Notes: generated by a model from the sequence alone, not told the origin. DNA of 8,555 nucleotides from an uncultured Lachnospiraceae bacterium (GCA_905233835.1 CAJOGB010000158.1:1-8555); one strand, 5' to 3'. Numbered from the stretch's first letter, positions 1 through 6,422 are shown. A program made the numbers and translations.

Positions 1-197
1 TAATGCCTGTTAAGGATGGTATTGAAGCGGTTAAAGGCATCATGGAAATCAACAGCGATGCACAGATTATCATTGTTTCTTCCGTTGGCACACAGACACA
101 GTTAAAGGCTGCGTTGGAAGCAGGTGCGAAGGACTTTATTCAAAAACCAATCGAGACCTCCCACGTTGAAACTCTTTTGCAGACACATCTAGGATAG
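1..197 (+). CDS. CheY-like response regulator receiver domain, C-terminal part (5' end outside window)
   Basis: This is the last ~65 codons of a phosphoacceptor receiver domain. The frame is open to the window edge, so the start and the phosphorylated Asp lie upstream; the visible MPVKDG is the segment that normally follows that Asp in CheY proteins. Later come the hydrophobic strand IIIVSS, whose Ser sits where the switch Thr/Ser is expected, the AGAKDFIQKP segment with the conserved Lys-Pro, and a short final helix ending in a TAG stop. No output domain follows, so it is a stand-alone receiver as in CheY or Spo0F. The next gene begins 14 bases later and encodes a CheX-like protein, a family whose known members dephosphorylate CheY-P, which suggests a cognate pair. 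The identity as a receiver is secure; the specific partner kinase cannot be seen. Confidence 0.9.
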   Translation, partial: MPVKDGIEAVKGIMEINSDAQIIIVSSVGTQTQLKAALEAGAKDFIQKPIETSHVETLLQTHLG

Positions 198-211
198 GGG
201 GTATTTTTTCC

Positions 212-1090
212 ATGTATGCACAGTTTTTTGGAAACTACCTTTTAAACAGAAAAGCCGTTACTCCGGAGCAGTTGGCAAAAGCGATTGCCAACTCTTCCAA
301 TACACATATTAAATTAGGAACCTTGGCGATGCATAAAGGATTTATGACCGCTGCCGAGGTTGACGAAGTATGTTTCCTCCAAACCAGAGAGGATAAGCGT
401 TTCGGTGAAATCGCCATTGAGCGTAATTATCTGTTTGAAGATCAATTAGAGGATTTATTAAAATCACAGAATCCCGACTTCTTACTTTTAGGTCAGAATC
501 TCGTGGATACCGGTGCTCTTTCCAATGGTGAGTTGGAGGAGTTAATCATTGATTATCAAAACGATTATGAAATCGTAGCGCCTACAGACCGCGCAGGTAC
601 CGAAGATACACAGGCATTGATCGAAAACTTCTTAATCTCTGCAGAGCGTCCGGTGGATGAGCATGCGGTTATGTATTTGAATCTTGTATTTAATAACCTG
701 GTTCGATTCATCGGCGATGACTTTACACCACTCTCTCCGATTCAGACCAGCGATTACGAAGTAAACTACTGCGTAACTCAAAACATTACCGGTCCTTTGA
801 AGTTTTCTTCTTCTTTGGATATGGAAACTTCCGCAGCCATCGGTTTTGCATCCCGTTATGCGAAGATGGAATTTACAGAGTTCGATGAATATGTAAAAGC
901 TTCCTTAGAGGATTTCTTAAATCTTCATAACGGACTCTTTATTGTAAATATGTCAAATGAGGAATCCATTGAACTTACATTGGATCCGCCTCATCAGGAA
1001 ACCGAACCGGTGCTTTCACTTTCGGATAATTCCTTTGTGATTCCGGTGATTTATCCATTCGGAACCATCTACTTGCTTTTGACATTATAA
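212..1090 (+). CDS. CheX-like chemotaxis protein with N-terminal four-unit MshEN/GspE_N-like repeat
   Basis: A 292-residue soluble protein with two parts. Residues 1-118 hold four tandem units of exactly 29 residues, each opening with an aromatic or aliphatic residue plus Gly (FG at 6-7, LG at 35-36, FG at 64-65, LG at 93-94) followed by an amphipathic helix; the pattern resembles the GspE_N/MshEN fold, some members of which bind c-di-GMP. Residues ~145-292 look like a CheX/CheC-family phosphatase domain: FDEYVKASLEDFLNLHNG at 224-241 and NMSNE at 246-250 align well with the CheX helix and following strand. In the E-x-x-N active motif the Glu is Asp234 while Asn237 is kept. CheX proteins dephosphorylate CheY-P, and the gene directly follows a receiver gene. 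The start is supported by a purine-rich AGGGGG about 10 bases upstream, overlapping the end of the preceding gene. CheX assignment is fairly sure; ligand binding and phosphatase activity are inference. Confidence 0.75.
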   Translation: MYAQFFGNYLLNRKAVTPEQLAKAIANSSNTHIKLGTLAMHKGFMTAAEVDEVCFLQTREDKRFGEIAIERNYLFEDQLEDLLKSQNPDFLLLGQNLVDTGALSNGELEELIIDYQNDYEIVAPTDRAGTEDTQALIENFLISAERPVDEHAVMYLNLVFNNLVRFIGDDFTPLSPIQTSDYEVNYCVTQNITGPLKFSSSLDMETSAAIGFASRYAKMEFTEFDEYVKASLEDFLNLHNGLFIVNMSNEESIELTLDPPHQETEPVLSLSDNSFVIPVIYPFGTIYLLLTL

Positions 1091-1101
1091 TTTTTAAAAA
1101 C

Positions 1102-1129
1102 AAAAGAAGCTGCTAAAGCAGCTTCTTTT
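1102..1129. terminator. Rho-independent terminator, probably bidirectional
   Basis: A 12-bp inverted repeat (1102-1113 pairing with 1118-1129, loop TAAA) with the core AGAAGCTGC/GCAGCTTCT. On the + strand the second arm runs into T residues to 1132, ending the CheX-like gene. On the - strand the hairpin is followed by TTTTG and another T run, so it also fits as the end of the convergent wall-hydrolase gene that stops at 1138. Confidence 0.9.
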
Positions 1130-1137
1130 TTTATGTT

Positions 1138-1920
1138 TTAATTTCCGTTATTCGTTTCGTTACCGGTTCCGGATTCACCTGCTCCTGTTGAAGAACCTGC
1201 TCCTGAGGTTTTGCTTGTACTTCCGGAGTCACCACCGCTGGATGTGCTTTCTCCGCCGGTGGTACCTGATTCCGAAGAAGAACCACCGTTATCGGTTCCA
1301 CTGCCGGATGTTGTGCCGGTATTACCGGATTCCGTGTCGGTATTCGTTTTATTCTCATCGGTTTTTCCCGTATCCGTGCTAGGCGTAGTAGACGATGACG
1401 AACTACTTGAAGAAGACGAGCTTGAGGAACTACTGCTCGAAGACGAACTTGACGAACTGCCGGAATCGGAAGACGGTGTGGATGGCGTCGTCTGTGCAGG
1501 AGTTTCCTGTACACCGGTATCCGTATTTGCACCCCAAACTCTGAAGAACGCATGATTACCTATCATCGTATATCCTGTAATCCCATAATAATCAGCCCAA
1601 TACTGAGTCATGAAAAACAACCAGTTTCCGTTTCGCTGTCCGGATAGCACCGCACGGGCCGCTCGCATACAGGACTCATTTCCCTGTACCACCGTCATAC
1701 CGCGATTAACCGCATCGGGATATGAGGCAAACTGTTTCGGTGCCATAATCACTCCGGAAATGGTATTGGGGAATTTCGAGCTCTTCACTCGGTTCATAAT
1801 AACGGATCCCACAGCCAACTGTCCCTGATAGGATTCACCTCTGGCCTCCGCCCAAATAGTAGCCGCCAAAAAACCACTAGCCGGAACCGTCAAGATAACT
1901 CCCCACAAGGGAGCCGCCAC
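1138..1920 (-). CDS. SleB-type cell wall hydrolase catalytic domain with Ser-rich tail (3' fragment of a split gene)
   Basis: The open frame from a GTG at 1920 encodes 260 residues. Residues 17-130 are a SleB/CwlJ-type hydrolase domain (Hydrolase_2): TIWAEARGES carries the expected catalytic Glu, followed by YQGQLAVGSVIMNRV, KFPNTISGVI, KQF, and the closing IGNHAFFRVWG. This family cleaves glycan strands of peptidoglycan (lytic transglycosylase-like). Residues ~131-260 are a low-complexity Ser/Thr/Gly/Asn tail containing 23 consecutive Ser (155-177), like a disordered wall-associated tail. The piece has no signal peptide, no convincing ribosome binding site before the GTG, and an in-frame TAG two codons upstream. 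Its first ~16 residues are probably an out-of-frame reading of a Gly/Ser linker. I therefore read it as the detached C-terminal half of the coiled-coil gene ending at 1950, and probably not made or exported on its own. Domain identity is sure; independent expression is doubtful. Confidence 0.8.
   Translation of the reverse strand: MAAPLWGVILTVPASGFLAATIWAEARGESYQGQLAVGSVIMNRVKSSKFPNTISGVIMAPKQFASYPDAVNRGMTVVQGNESCMRAARAVLSGQRNGNWLFFMTQYWADYYGITGYTMIGNHAFFRVWGANTDTGVQETPAQTTPSTPSSDSGSSSSSSSSSSSSSSSSSSSSSSSTTPSTDTGKTDENKTNTDTESGNTGTTSGSGTDNGGSSSESGTTGGESTSSGGDSGSTSKTSGAGSSTGAGESGTGNETNNGN
1390..1458 (-). repeat. Poly-serine tract of 23 codons
   Basis: This stretch encodes 23 successive serines in the hydrolase tail. 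All six Ser codons occur (TCG 6, AGT 6, TCT 4, TCA 4, AGC 2, TCC 1), so it is a repeat at protein level with little DNA-level repetition. Confidence 0.9.
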
Positions 1921-1930
1921 TACCTACCAC

Positions 1931-2020
1931 CGAAAATACACCCTATAAATCAACCGGGATTGCAAAGGGCTGTGCCCTTTGCCCGCCGGAGGCAAAAAAT
2001 AAAAATAAAAACAAAAAACA
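1931..2020. repeat. Small palindromic element interrupting the coiled-coil/SleB hydrolase gene (boundaries approximate)
   Basis: Between the coiled-coil coding region and the Gly/Ser linker of the hydrolase lies a stretch unlike either. It contains a perfect 9-bp stem (GCAAAGGGC at 1962-1970 with GCCCTTTGC at 1974-1982, loop TGT), an adjoining GC-rich near-palindrome GCCCGCCGGAGGC (1981-1993), and an A-rich run 1994-2019 on the + strand. Read in the coiled-coil frame it gives a hydrophobic Phe/Ile run, then Leu-Arg-Arg, and a TGA at 1950-1952, all foreign to that protein. It has no coding capacity of its own. From memory, similar GC-rich CCTCCGGCGGGCAAAGGGC-type palindromes recur between genes in Lachnospiraceae; this is not verified. 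GTGTTTTT and GTGTATTTT at its two ends could be remnants of a target duplication, but this is weak. Confidence 0.6.
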
Positions 2021-2726
2021 CGCTCATCTTGGCATATTCAAGTTCCGATTTTTTTGCATTTAATTCCGAAGAAGCATCACCAAGAAGCCCCTTCATTTTG
2101 CTTTGACTGGCATCCAAGGAGCTTTTTGCAGTCTGCAAATCCTCATACTTAGAATTTAGCTCTTCCGTCTTTTCCTCAATGGTTTTTTGAAGAGTCTGAT
2201 AGGATTCCAAAAGATTTCTGTCATAACTTACAACTTCTGCAATCATTGTCGCCTTAGTAAAAAAATCACCGACAGAACCACTGGTTAAAAGTGCAAGGAA
2301 AATATTGGTATCTTCTTTATGCTCATAGAAATAAACCATACGTTTTTTCATGGCTTCATATTGAGCATCCTCGTTTTTCTTCGCCTCTTCCAACTCAGCC
2401 TGAAGCTGTGCGATTTCTTCTTCGGCATCCGCTATGGATTCGTTTGCGGCGGCGATCTCGGAATTTAAAGAAGAAAGGCTGTTATAGAGTTTGTTATAAT
2501 CGCTCTCTAACTGTTTCTTCTCTTTGGTAAGATCCTTTACATCGCTTTCCGCATCCTTCTTTTTCTGATTTGCATCATTGATGTTTTTCTGGGTCTGTTC
2601 TTTTTGCTTTTCAAGGGCCTCCGTTACATCCGTACTGTCTGTGGCAAACACATAAGTCGTTGATGTAAAGGACAGGCAAATCACCAGGAGGCCTGCAAAA
2701 AAAGCACGAAATATTCTGTTTTTCAT
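1950..2726 (-). CDS. Secreted coiled-coil protein, PcsB-like N-terminal domain (5' part of a split wall-hydrolase gene)
   Basis: The start is set at the ATG at 2726, which has a strong AAAGGAGG four bases upstream; an in-frame ATG at 2756 lacks this. The product begins with a signal peptide (MKNRIFRAFF, hydrophobic core, likely cut after VFA near residue 28). A long Glu/Lys/Gln-rich coiled coil follows to about residue 235, broken mid-way by MKKRMVYFYEH and LLTSGSVGDFFTKATMIAEV, a segment typical of PcsB-type coiled-coil domains that hold and regulate peptidoglycan hydrolases. The last ~22 residues, from the Phe/Ile run onward, are encoded by an inserted palindromic element that supplies the stop. 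In relatives such a coiled coil is normally joined through a Gly/Ser linker to an enzyme domain; here that is the SleB domain in the next frame downstream. It sits 39 bases after ilvN with no terminator between. The signal peptide and coiled coil are clear; the truncated product may be exported but would lack enzyme activity. Confidence 0.8.
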   Translation of the reverse strand: MKNRIFRAFFAGLLVICLSFTSTTYVFATDSTDVTEALEKQKEQTQKNINDANQKKKDAESDVKDLTKEKKQLESDYNKLYNSLSSLNSEIAAANESIADAEEEIAQLQAELEEAKKNEDAQYEAMKKRMVYFYEHKEDTNIFLALLTSGSVGDFFTKATMIAEVVSYDRNLLESYQTLQKTIEEKTEELNSKYEDLQTAKSSLDASQSKMKGLLGDASSELNAKKSELEYAKMSVFFVFIFIFCLRRAKGTALCNPG

Positions 2727-2730
2727 AGAT

Positions 2731-2738
2731 CCTCCTTT
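2731..2738 (-). promoter_or_regulatory. Ribosome binding site that sets the start of the coiled-coil gene
   Basis: AAAGGAGG lies four bases before the ATG at 2726. It places the start ten codons inside the longest open frame, exactly where a signal peptide (Met-Lys-Asn-Arg) begins. Confidence 0.85.
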
Positions 2739-2765
2739 CTTAAAATCAAGTATCAAAACAATGTC

Positions 2766-3278
2766 CTATCTGCAGGAAGTGGATAAGCCCTCCATAGCCA
2801 CCGCTCCACCGCGTACAATATCTATTCTTTTAAATGTCTTTCTGAGAAGCTGACAAAGATCGTTGTTCTTTCGTTCCGTTAAACAACTTTCCAAAATAAG
2901 CGCGTCCACATCCGTGTCCACCACTCGAATTTTAAAAGTCTCCGCAATCCGATATGCTTCCGCTTTTTCCTCTGGAGTTACGCTTTTAATCTTTGCGAAC
3001 AAAACTTCCTTCATATGTATCGGCATATCCGTTAAATCCACAACCTTTATAACTTCCACCATGGTATTTAACTGCTTTTTAATCTGCTCAAAGGTCACAT
3101 CGTCGCTGGTTACACAAATGGTCATTCGGGAAATATCCGTATGCTCCGTGGTACCAACCGTAAGACTTTGTAAGTTATAGCATTTCGCGGAGAAAAGACC
3201 GGAAACCTTTGCCAATACACCAACCTGGTTTTCCACGTAAAGTGCAATCCATCGATTTTTCATTTTTCCTGTATCCAT
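2766..3278 (-). CDS. ilvN: Acetolactate synthase small (regulatory) subunit
   Basis: A 170-residue regulatory subunit that binds the catalytic IlvB subunit, raises its activity and, in characterised homologues, confers feedback inhibition by valine. Residues ~9-83 are an ACT domain (WIALYVENQVGVLAKVSGLF, then YNLQSLTVG and ISRMTICV). Asn17 and Gly20 in the ENQVG loop match the valine-site Asn and Gly of E. coli IlvH, so feedback control is probably kept. Residues ~88-165 are the usual C-terminal domain of the family (KEVLFAKIKSV, then IVRGGAVAMEGLS). Length is normal for a bacterial small subunit. The start is supported by AGGAGG six bases upstream, and that site overlaps the ilvB stop codon, so the two subunits are probably translationally coupled. 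Confidence 0.95.
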   Translation of the reverse strand: MDTGKMKNRWIALYVENQVGVLAKVSGLFSAKCYNLQSLTVGTTEHTDISRMTICVTSDDVTFEQIKKQLNTMVEVIKVVDLTDMPIHMKEVLFAKIKSVTPEEKAEAYRIAETFKIRVVDTDVDALILESCLTERKNNDLCQLLRKTFKRIDIVRGGAVAMEGLSTSCR

Positions 3279-3284
3279 GGTCTT

Positions 3285-3290
3285 CCTCCT
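3285..3290 (-). promoter_or_regulatory. ilvN ribosome binding site overlapping the ilvB stop codon
   Basis: AGGAGG at 3290-3285 (- strand) shares bases with the TAG stop of ilvB at 3291-3289 and lies six bases before the ilvN ATG. The arrangement favours translational coupling of the two subunits. Confidence 0.85.
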
Positions 3291-4959
3291 ACTTTAAAAT
3301 CATTTCACTCATGGGATTTCCGCCCTTTACCATTGGAAGTACCAACTCCTCCGGCGGTATCATAAATTCAACGATGGTAGGTTTTCCCTTAACCTTCTTG
3401 GCTTCTTTTAATGCGGGAAGAATCTCATCGTTACTTTCCACACGAATACCCTTAATGTCATAAACATCAGCAAGTTTTACAAAATCGGGAACATATTCTC
3501 CGATAACGGAAGTCACATCTTTGCCGGCATCCTTAAATCCGTGTTGTTTACGAAGGGATACCATACTGTAGCGCTTTCCGTAGAATAACTGCTGCATCTG
3601 GCGAACCATACCAAGATACTGATTGTTCATGACACAGATCACCACTTCCGCACCTTGGCAAACCATCTGGAATCCGCCGTCACCGGTAATACAAACCACG
3701 TCCTTTTTCGGAGCACCGATGGCCGCTCCCACTGCCGCAGGGAAACCAAATCCCATGGTTCCCAAACCGCCGGATGTAATAAACTTTGAATCCTTTCCGG
3801 TTTTGATATACTGAGTCGCCCACATCTGATGCTGACCCACATCCGTAACCACGATGGATTTCGGAAATACTTCGTTAATGGCTTCCATCACCTTCTGTGG
3901 GCATACGCCTTTTCCTTCACGCATGGAAAGAGGATTTTTCTTTTCCCAAGCATCAATCTTTTTAAGCCACTCGGCAGTATGCATTGGTTTTGCCCATTCG
4001 GATAATTTTTGAAGGGCAAGCTTCGCATCGGAAACCACCGGAATATCTACCACCACATTTCTGGAAATGGATGCGGTTTCCACATCCACATGAATAATCT
4101 TTGCCTTCGGAGCAAACTCATTTAAATCTCCGGTAATCCGATCGTTAAATCTGGTTCCAATAGAGAAAAGCACATCACATTCCATCACCGCCATATTCGC
4201 CGCATAGCGACCGTGCATTCCGGAATTTCCCACATAAAGTTTATGATCCTCCGGCATGGTTCCCTTACCCATAATGGTAGTTACAACAGGAATCTGCATG
4301 CTTTCCGCAAAGGCTAACAGTTCTTTTTCCGCACCGGAAATCTTTACACCGCCGCCGGCCAAAATCATTGGTTGCTTCGCGGAAGATAACAATTTAAAGG
4401 CACGTTTTAACTGATATCCTCGAATGGTAACACTCCCCGGATACTCCGCAGGTCCATCCATGGTTTGAATGTCCTTTGGAATATCAATAATAACGGGACC
4501 GGGTTTTCCGGTGGTGGCGATTTCAAACGCCATCTTTAAAATCCGTCCCAGTTCTTTTCTGTCACGAACCGTAACTGAATATTTGGTAACGGAACGGGTC
4601 ATACCCACGATATCCACTTCTTGGAAGGCATCGTTTCCGATAAGTCCCTGAGGCACCTGACCGGTTAATACCACCAGAGGTACGCTATCATAGTGTGCAT
4701 CTGCTATGGCAGTAATGGTATTGGTAGCACCGGGACCGCTGGTTACCAAACAAACGCCTGGCTTTCCCGTAGCTCTGGCATAGCCCTCCGCCTCGTGTAC
4801 CAAGGCCTGTTCATGACGGGCAAGTACCACATGAAGTTTCTCCTGCTTGTAAAGCTCGTCCATGATATCCACAATCATGCCACCCGGATAAGCAAATACC
4901 GTATCCACCTTTTCTTCCATCAGGGCTTTTATGATTAATTTCTTTCCTGCAATGTCCAT
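3289..4959 (-). CDS. ilvB: Acetolactate synthase large (catalytic) subunit, with a short deletion in the ThDP motif
   Basis: Condenses two pyruvates to 2-acetolactate, or pyruvate plus 2-oxobutyrate to acetohydroxybutyrate, using ThDP, Mg and FAD. The 556 residues show all three domains: N-terminal pyrimidine-binding domain with FAYPGG (22-27) and catalytic Glu50 in ARHEQALVHEAEGYAR; central FAD/Rossmann domain with GNSGMHGRYAANMA (244-257) and GTRFNDRITG (268-277); C-terminal pyrophosphate domain with GDGGFQM (426-432), MNNQYLGMVRQ (444-454) and LFYGKRYS (458-465). The GDG-to-NN spacing is only 16 residues, against 24-27 in the standard ThDP motif; the expected QELATAV...LPV helix is collapsed to QGAEVV. 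That in-frame loss of about eight residues may impair cofactor binding. A GGGGAGG site seven bases before the ATG supports the start. It lies 22 bases after folA and 10 before ilvN. Family identity is certain, activity uncertain. Confidence 0.95.
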   Translation of the reverse strand: MDIAGKKLIIKALMEEKVDTVFAYPGGMIVDIMDELYKQEKLHVVLARHEQALVHEAEGYARATGKPGVCLVTSGPGATNTITAIADAHYDSVPLVVLTGQVPQGLIGNDAFQEVDIVGMTRSVTKYSVTVRDRKELGRILKMAFEIATTGKPGPVIIDIPKDIQTMDGPAEYPGSVTIRGYQLKRAFKLLSSAKQPMILAGGGVKISGAEKELLAFAESMQIPVVTTIMGKGTMPEDHKLYVGNSGMHGRYAANMAVMECDVLFSIGTRFNDRITGDLNEFAPKAKIIHVDVETASISRNVVVDIPVVSDAKLALQKLSEWAKPMHTAEWLKKIDAWEKKNPLSMREGKGVCPQKVMEAINEVFPKSIVVTDVGQHQMWATQYIKTGKDSKFITSGGLGTMGFGFPAAVGAAIGAPKKDVVCITGDGGFQMVCQGAEVVICVMNNQYLGMVRQMQQLFYGKRYSMVSLRKQHGFKDAGKDVTSVIGEYVPDFVKLADVYDIKGIRVESNDEILPALKEAKKVKGKPTIVEFMIPPEELVLPMVKGGNPMSEMILK

Positions 4960-4981
4960 CTTTTTTCCTCCCCGTTTTGTA

Positions 4982-5470
4982 TTATTTCTTTTTGTATGTC
5001 ATGAAATAATACTCCAAATCGTAGTATGTCTCTTCTTCTCCTTCCACAGCCACTTCCCAGTTATCTTTTTCGTCCAAGTTCGGGAAGTATGCATCCGCTT
5101 CATATGCATAATCGATTTTGGTCACATATGCCGTATCGCATTCATCAATCAACTGTTTGTAAATCGTCTCTCCGCCGATGACATACACATCATCGCTGTT
5201 ATACTTTTTTAGTTCGTCCTTTAACTCATCAATGGAATGCACTACGATAACACCGTTTTTTTGAAAGGATGTATTCTTTGTAAGAACGATATTCACTCGA
5301 TCCTTTAGCGGTGCTTTGTTTGGAAAAGACTCCAATGTCTTTCGTCCCATCACCACTACTTTTCCCAAAGTGGTAGAACGGAAAAACTTCATATCCGCGG
5401 GAATGGAAACAAGGAGTTTTCCTTTTAATCCGATTCCCCAATTTTTATCAACTGCTACGATTGCTTTCAT
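4982..5470 (-). CDS. folA: Dihydrofolate reductase
   Basis: Reduces dihydrofolate to tetrahydrofolate with NADPH in the cytoplasm, restoring the folate that thymidylate synthase oxidises. The 162 residues match chromosomal DHFR length. Visible motifs are MKAIVAVDKNWGIG (1-14), the active-site loop and helix LLVSIPADMKFFRSTT with catalytic Asp26, the NADPH-binding VVMGRKTLES (about 38-47), and VYVIGGETIYKQL (about 95-107). Where E. coli DHFR has Pro21-Trp22 in MPWNLPAD this protein has Leu20-Val21, so the conserved Trp is absent; I believe related Clostridia enzymes also vary here. It follows thyA by 18 bases. A GGGG-containing site lies about six bases before the ATG. The thyA-folA pairing is a classic functional coupling and makes the assignment secure. 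Confidence 0.95.
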   Translation of the reverse strand: MKAIVAVDKNWGIGLKGKLLVSIPADMKFFRSTTLGKVVVMGRKTLESFPNKAPLKDRVNIVLTKNTSFQKNGVIVVHSIDELKDELKKYNSDDVYVIGGETIYKQLIDECDTAYVTKIDYAYEADAYFPNLDEKDNWEVAVEGEEETYYDLEYYFMTYKKK

Positions 5471-5488
5471 CTTTTTCCCCTTTTATAA

Positions 5489-6409
5489 CTAAATGGCGAT
5501 TGGAATATTCTTTACCTGAGGATTTACTTCATAATCAATCATCTTAATATCATCCTCGGTAAACTCATAGAAATCCTTAATCTCCGGATTCATCCAAAAC
5601 TTCGGTGCCGGAAACTGCGGACGGGTAATAAGCTCTTTTATAATATCCACATGTCTGTCATAAATATGTGCATCCGCAATCACATGTACAAACTCACCTG
5701 GCTCCATATCGCAGACCTGAGCGAGCATATAAATAAGAACGGAATACTGACATACATTCCAGTTGTTTGCCGCCAAAATATCCTGAGAACGCTGATTTAA
5801 AATACCGTTTAACACCAGTTTATCGCTTCCCGGCTTTTGGGTTACGTTAAATGTCATACTGTATGCACAAGGATATAAATGCATATCCTCCAAATCCTGA
5901 TGCACGTAAATATTTGTCATAATACGACGGCTGAAAGGATTATTCTTTAAATCGTAAATTACGCGATCCACCTGATCCATAAAATATCCGGTGGCATCTT
6001 TTTCAAAACGGGAAATATTATCCGCACCAAAGGCATGAATGAGTCCCTCTTCCGTAATATCTCTGTAATGATGCTTTACAGACATCTGATATCCGTAGGC
6101 TTTCCCGATGGAACCTTCTTCATCTGCCCACTCATCCCAAACCGTGGATTTTAAATCATGAATGTTATTGGATTTTTTCTGCCAAATCCAAAGCATTTCG
6201 TTGGTGGCAGATTTTACTGCCGTCTTTCGAAGGGTAATGGCAGGAAATTCCTCTGCCAAGTTGTAGCGATTTACCACACCGAATTTTTTAATGGTATAAG
6301 CCGGTGTGCCATCCTCCCAATGGGGACGTACCTTTTCCCCCTCGGTACTGGTACCGTTTTCGATAATATCCCGGCACATGTCCACAAAAATCTGATCTGC
6401 CTTACTCAT
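5489..6409 (-). CDS. thyA: Thymidylate synthase (ThyA type)
   Basis: Converts dUMP to dTMP using 5,10-methylene-tetrahydrofolate, releasing dihydrofolate for the adjacent folA product. The 306-residue protein has the phosphate-binding Arg pair in FSRRIM (159-164), the catalytic Cys181 in LYPCAYS, QRSQD (206-210) for dUMP phosphate binding, NNWNV (215-219), and the C-terminal ADAHIYDRH (245-253). The usual His after the catalytic Cys (PCH) is replaced by Ala, a variant I believe occurs in one ThyA subgroup. An insertion at ~110-145 makes it longer than the 264-residue E. coli enzyme. GGAG-rich sequence directly precedes the ATG. It begins 13 bases after the frameshifted upstream gene and very likely shares its transcript. 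Confidence 0.95.
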   Translation of the reverse strand: MSKADQIFVDMCRDIIENGTSTEGEKVRPHWEDGTPAYTIKKFGVVNRYNLAEEFPAITLRKTAVKSATNEMLWIWQKKSNNIHDLKSTVWDEWADEEGSIGKAYGYQMSVKHHYRDITEEGLIHAFGADNISRFEKDATGYFMDQVDRVIYDLKNNPFSRRIMTNIYVHQDLEDMHLYPCAYSMTFNVTQKPGSDKLVLNGILNQRSQDILAANNWNVCQYSVLIYMLAQVCDMEPGEFVHVIADAHIYDRHVDIIKELITRPQFPAPKFWMNPEIKDFYEFTEDDIKMIDYEVNPQVKNIPIAI

Positions 6410-6422
6410 CTTCTCCTACTCC

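Noticed and set aside
1131..1553. - strand frame of 140 codons rich in Arg, Pro and Val overlapping the hydrolase tail
   Set aside because: Alternative-frame reading of the low-complexity Ser/Thr tail; no domain, no start signal.
1211..1555. + strand open frame of 114 codons rich in Asp/Glu/Leu (DELLEEDELEELL-like)
   Set aside because: It is the complement of the poly-Ser and Ser/Thr-rich tail of the - strand hydrolase: TCN and AGY codons read backwards as Glu, Leu and Asp-type codons. No ribosome binding site or known fold.
1962..1982. Perfect 9-bp hairpin as a Rho-independent terminator of the coiled-coil frame
   Set aside because: The stem is not followed by a T run on either strand within a few bases (CCGCC on +, AATCCC on -), so it fits a repeat element better than a terminator.
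4960..4981. T-box or leader-peptide attenuator upstream of ilvB
   Set aside because: Only 22 bases separate folA and ilvB, taken up by the ribosome binding site.
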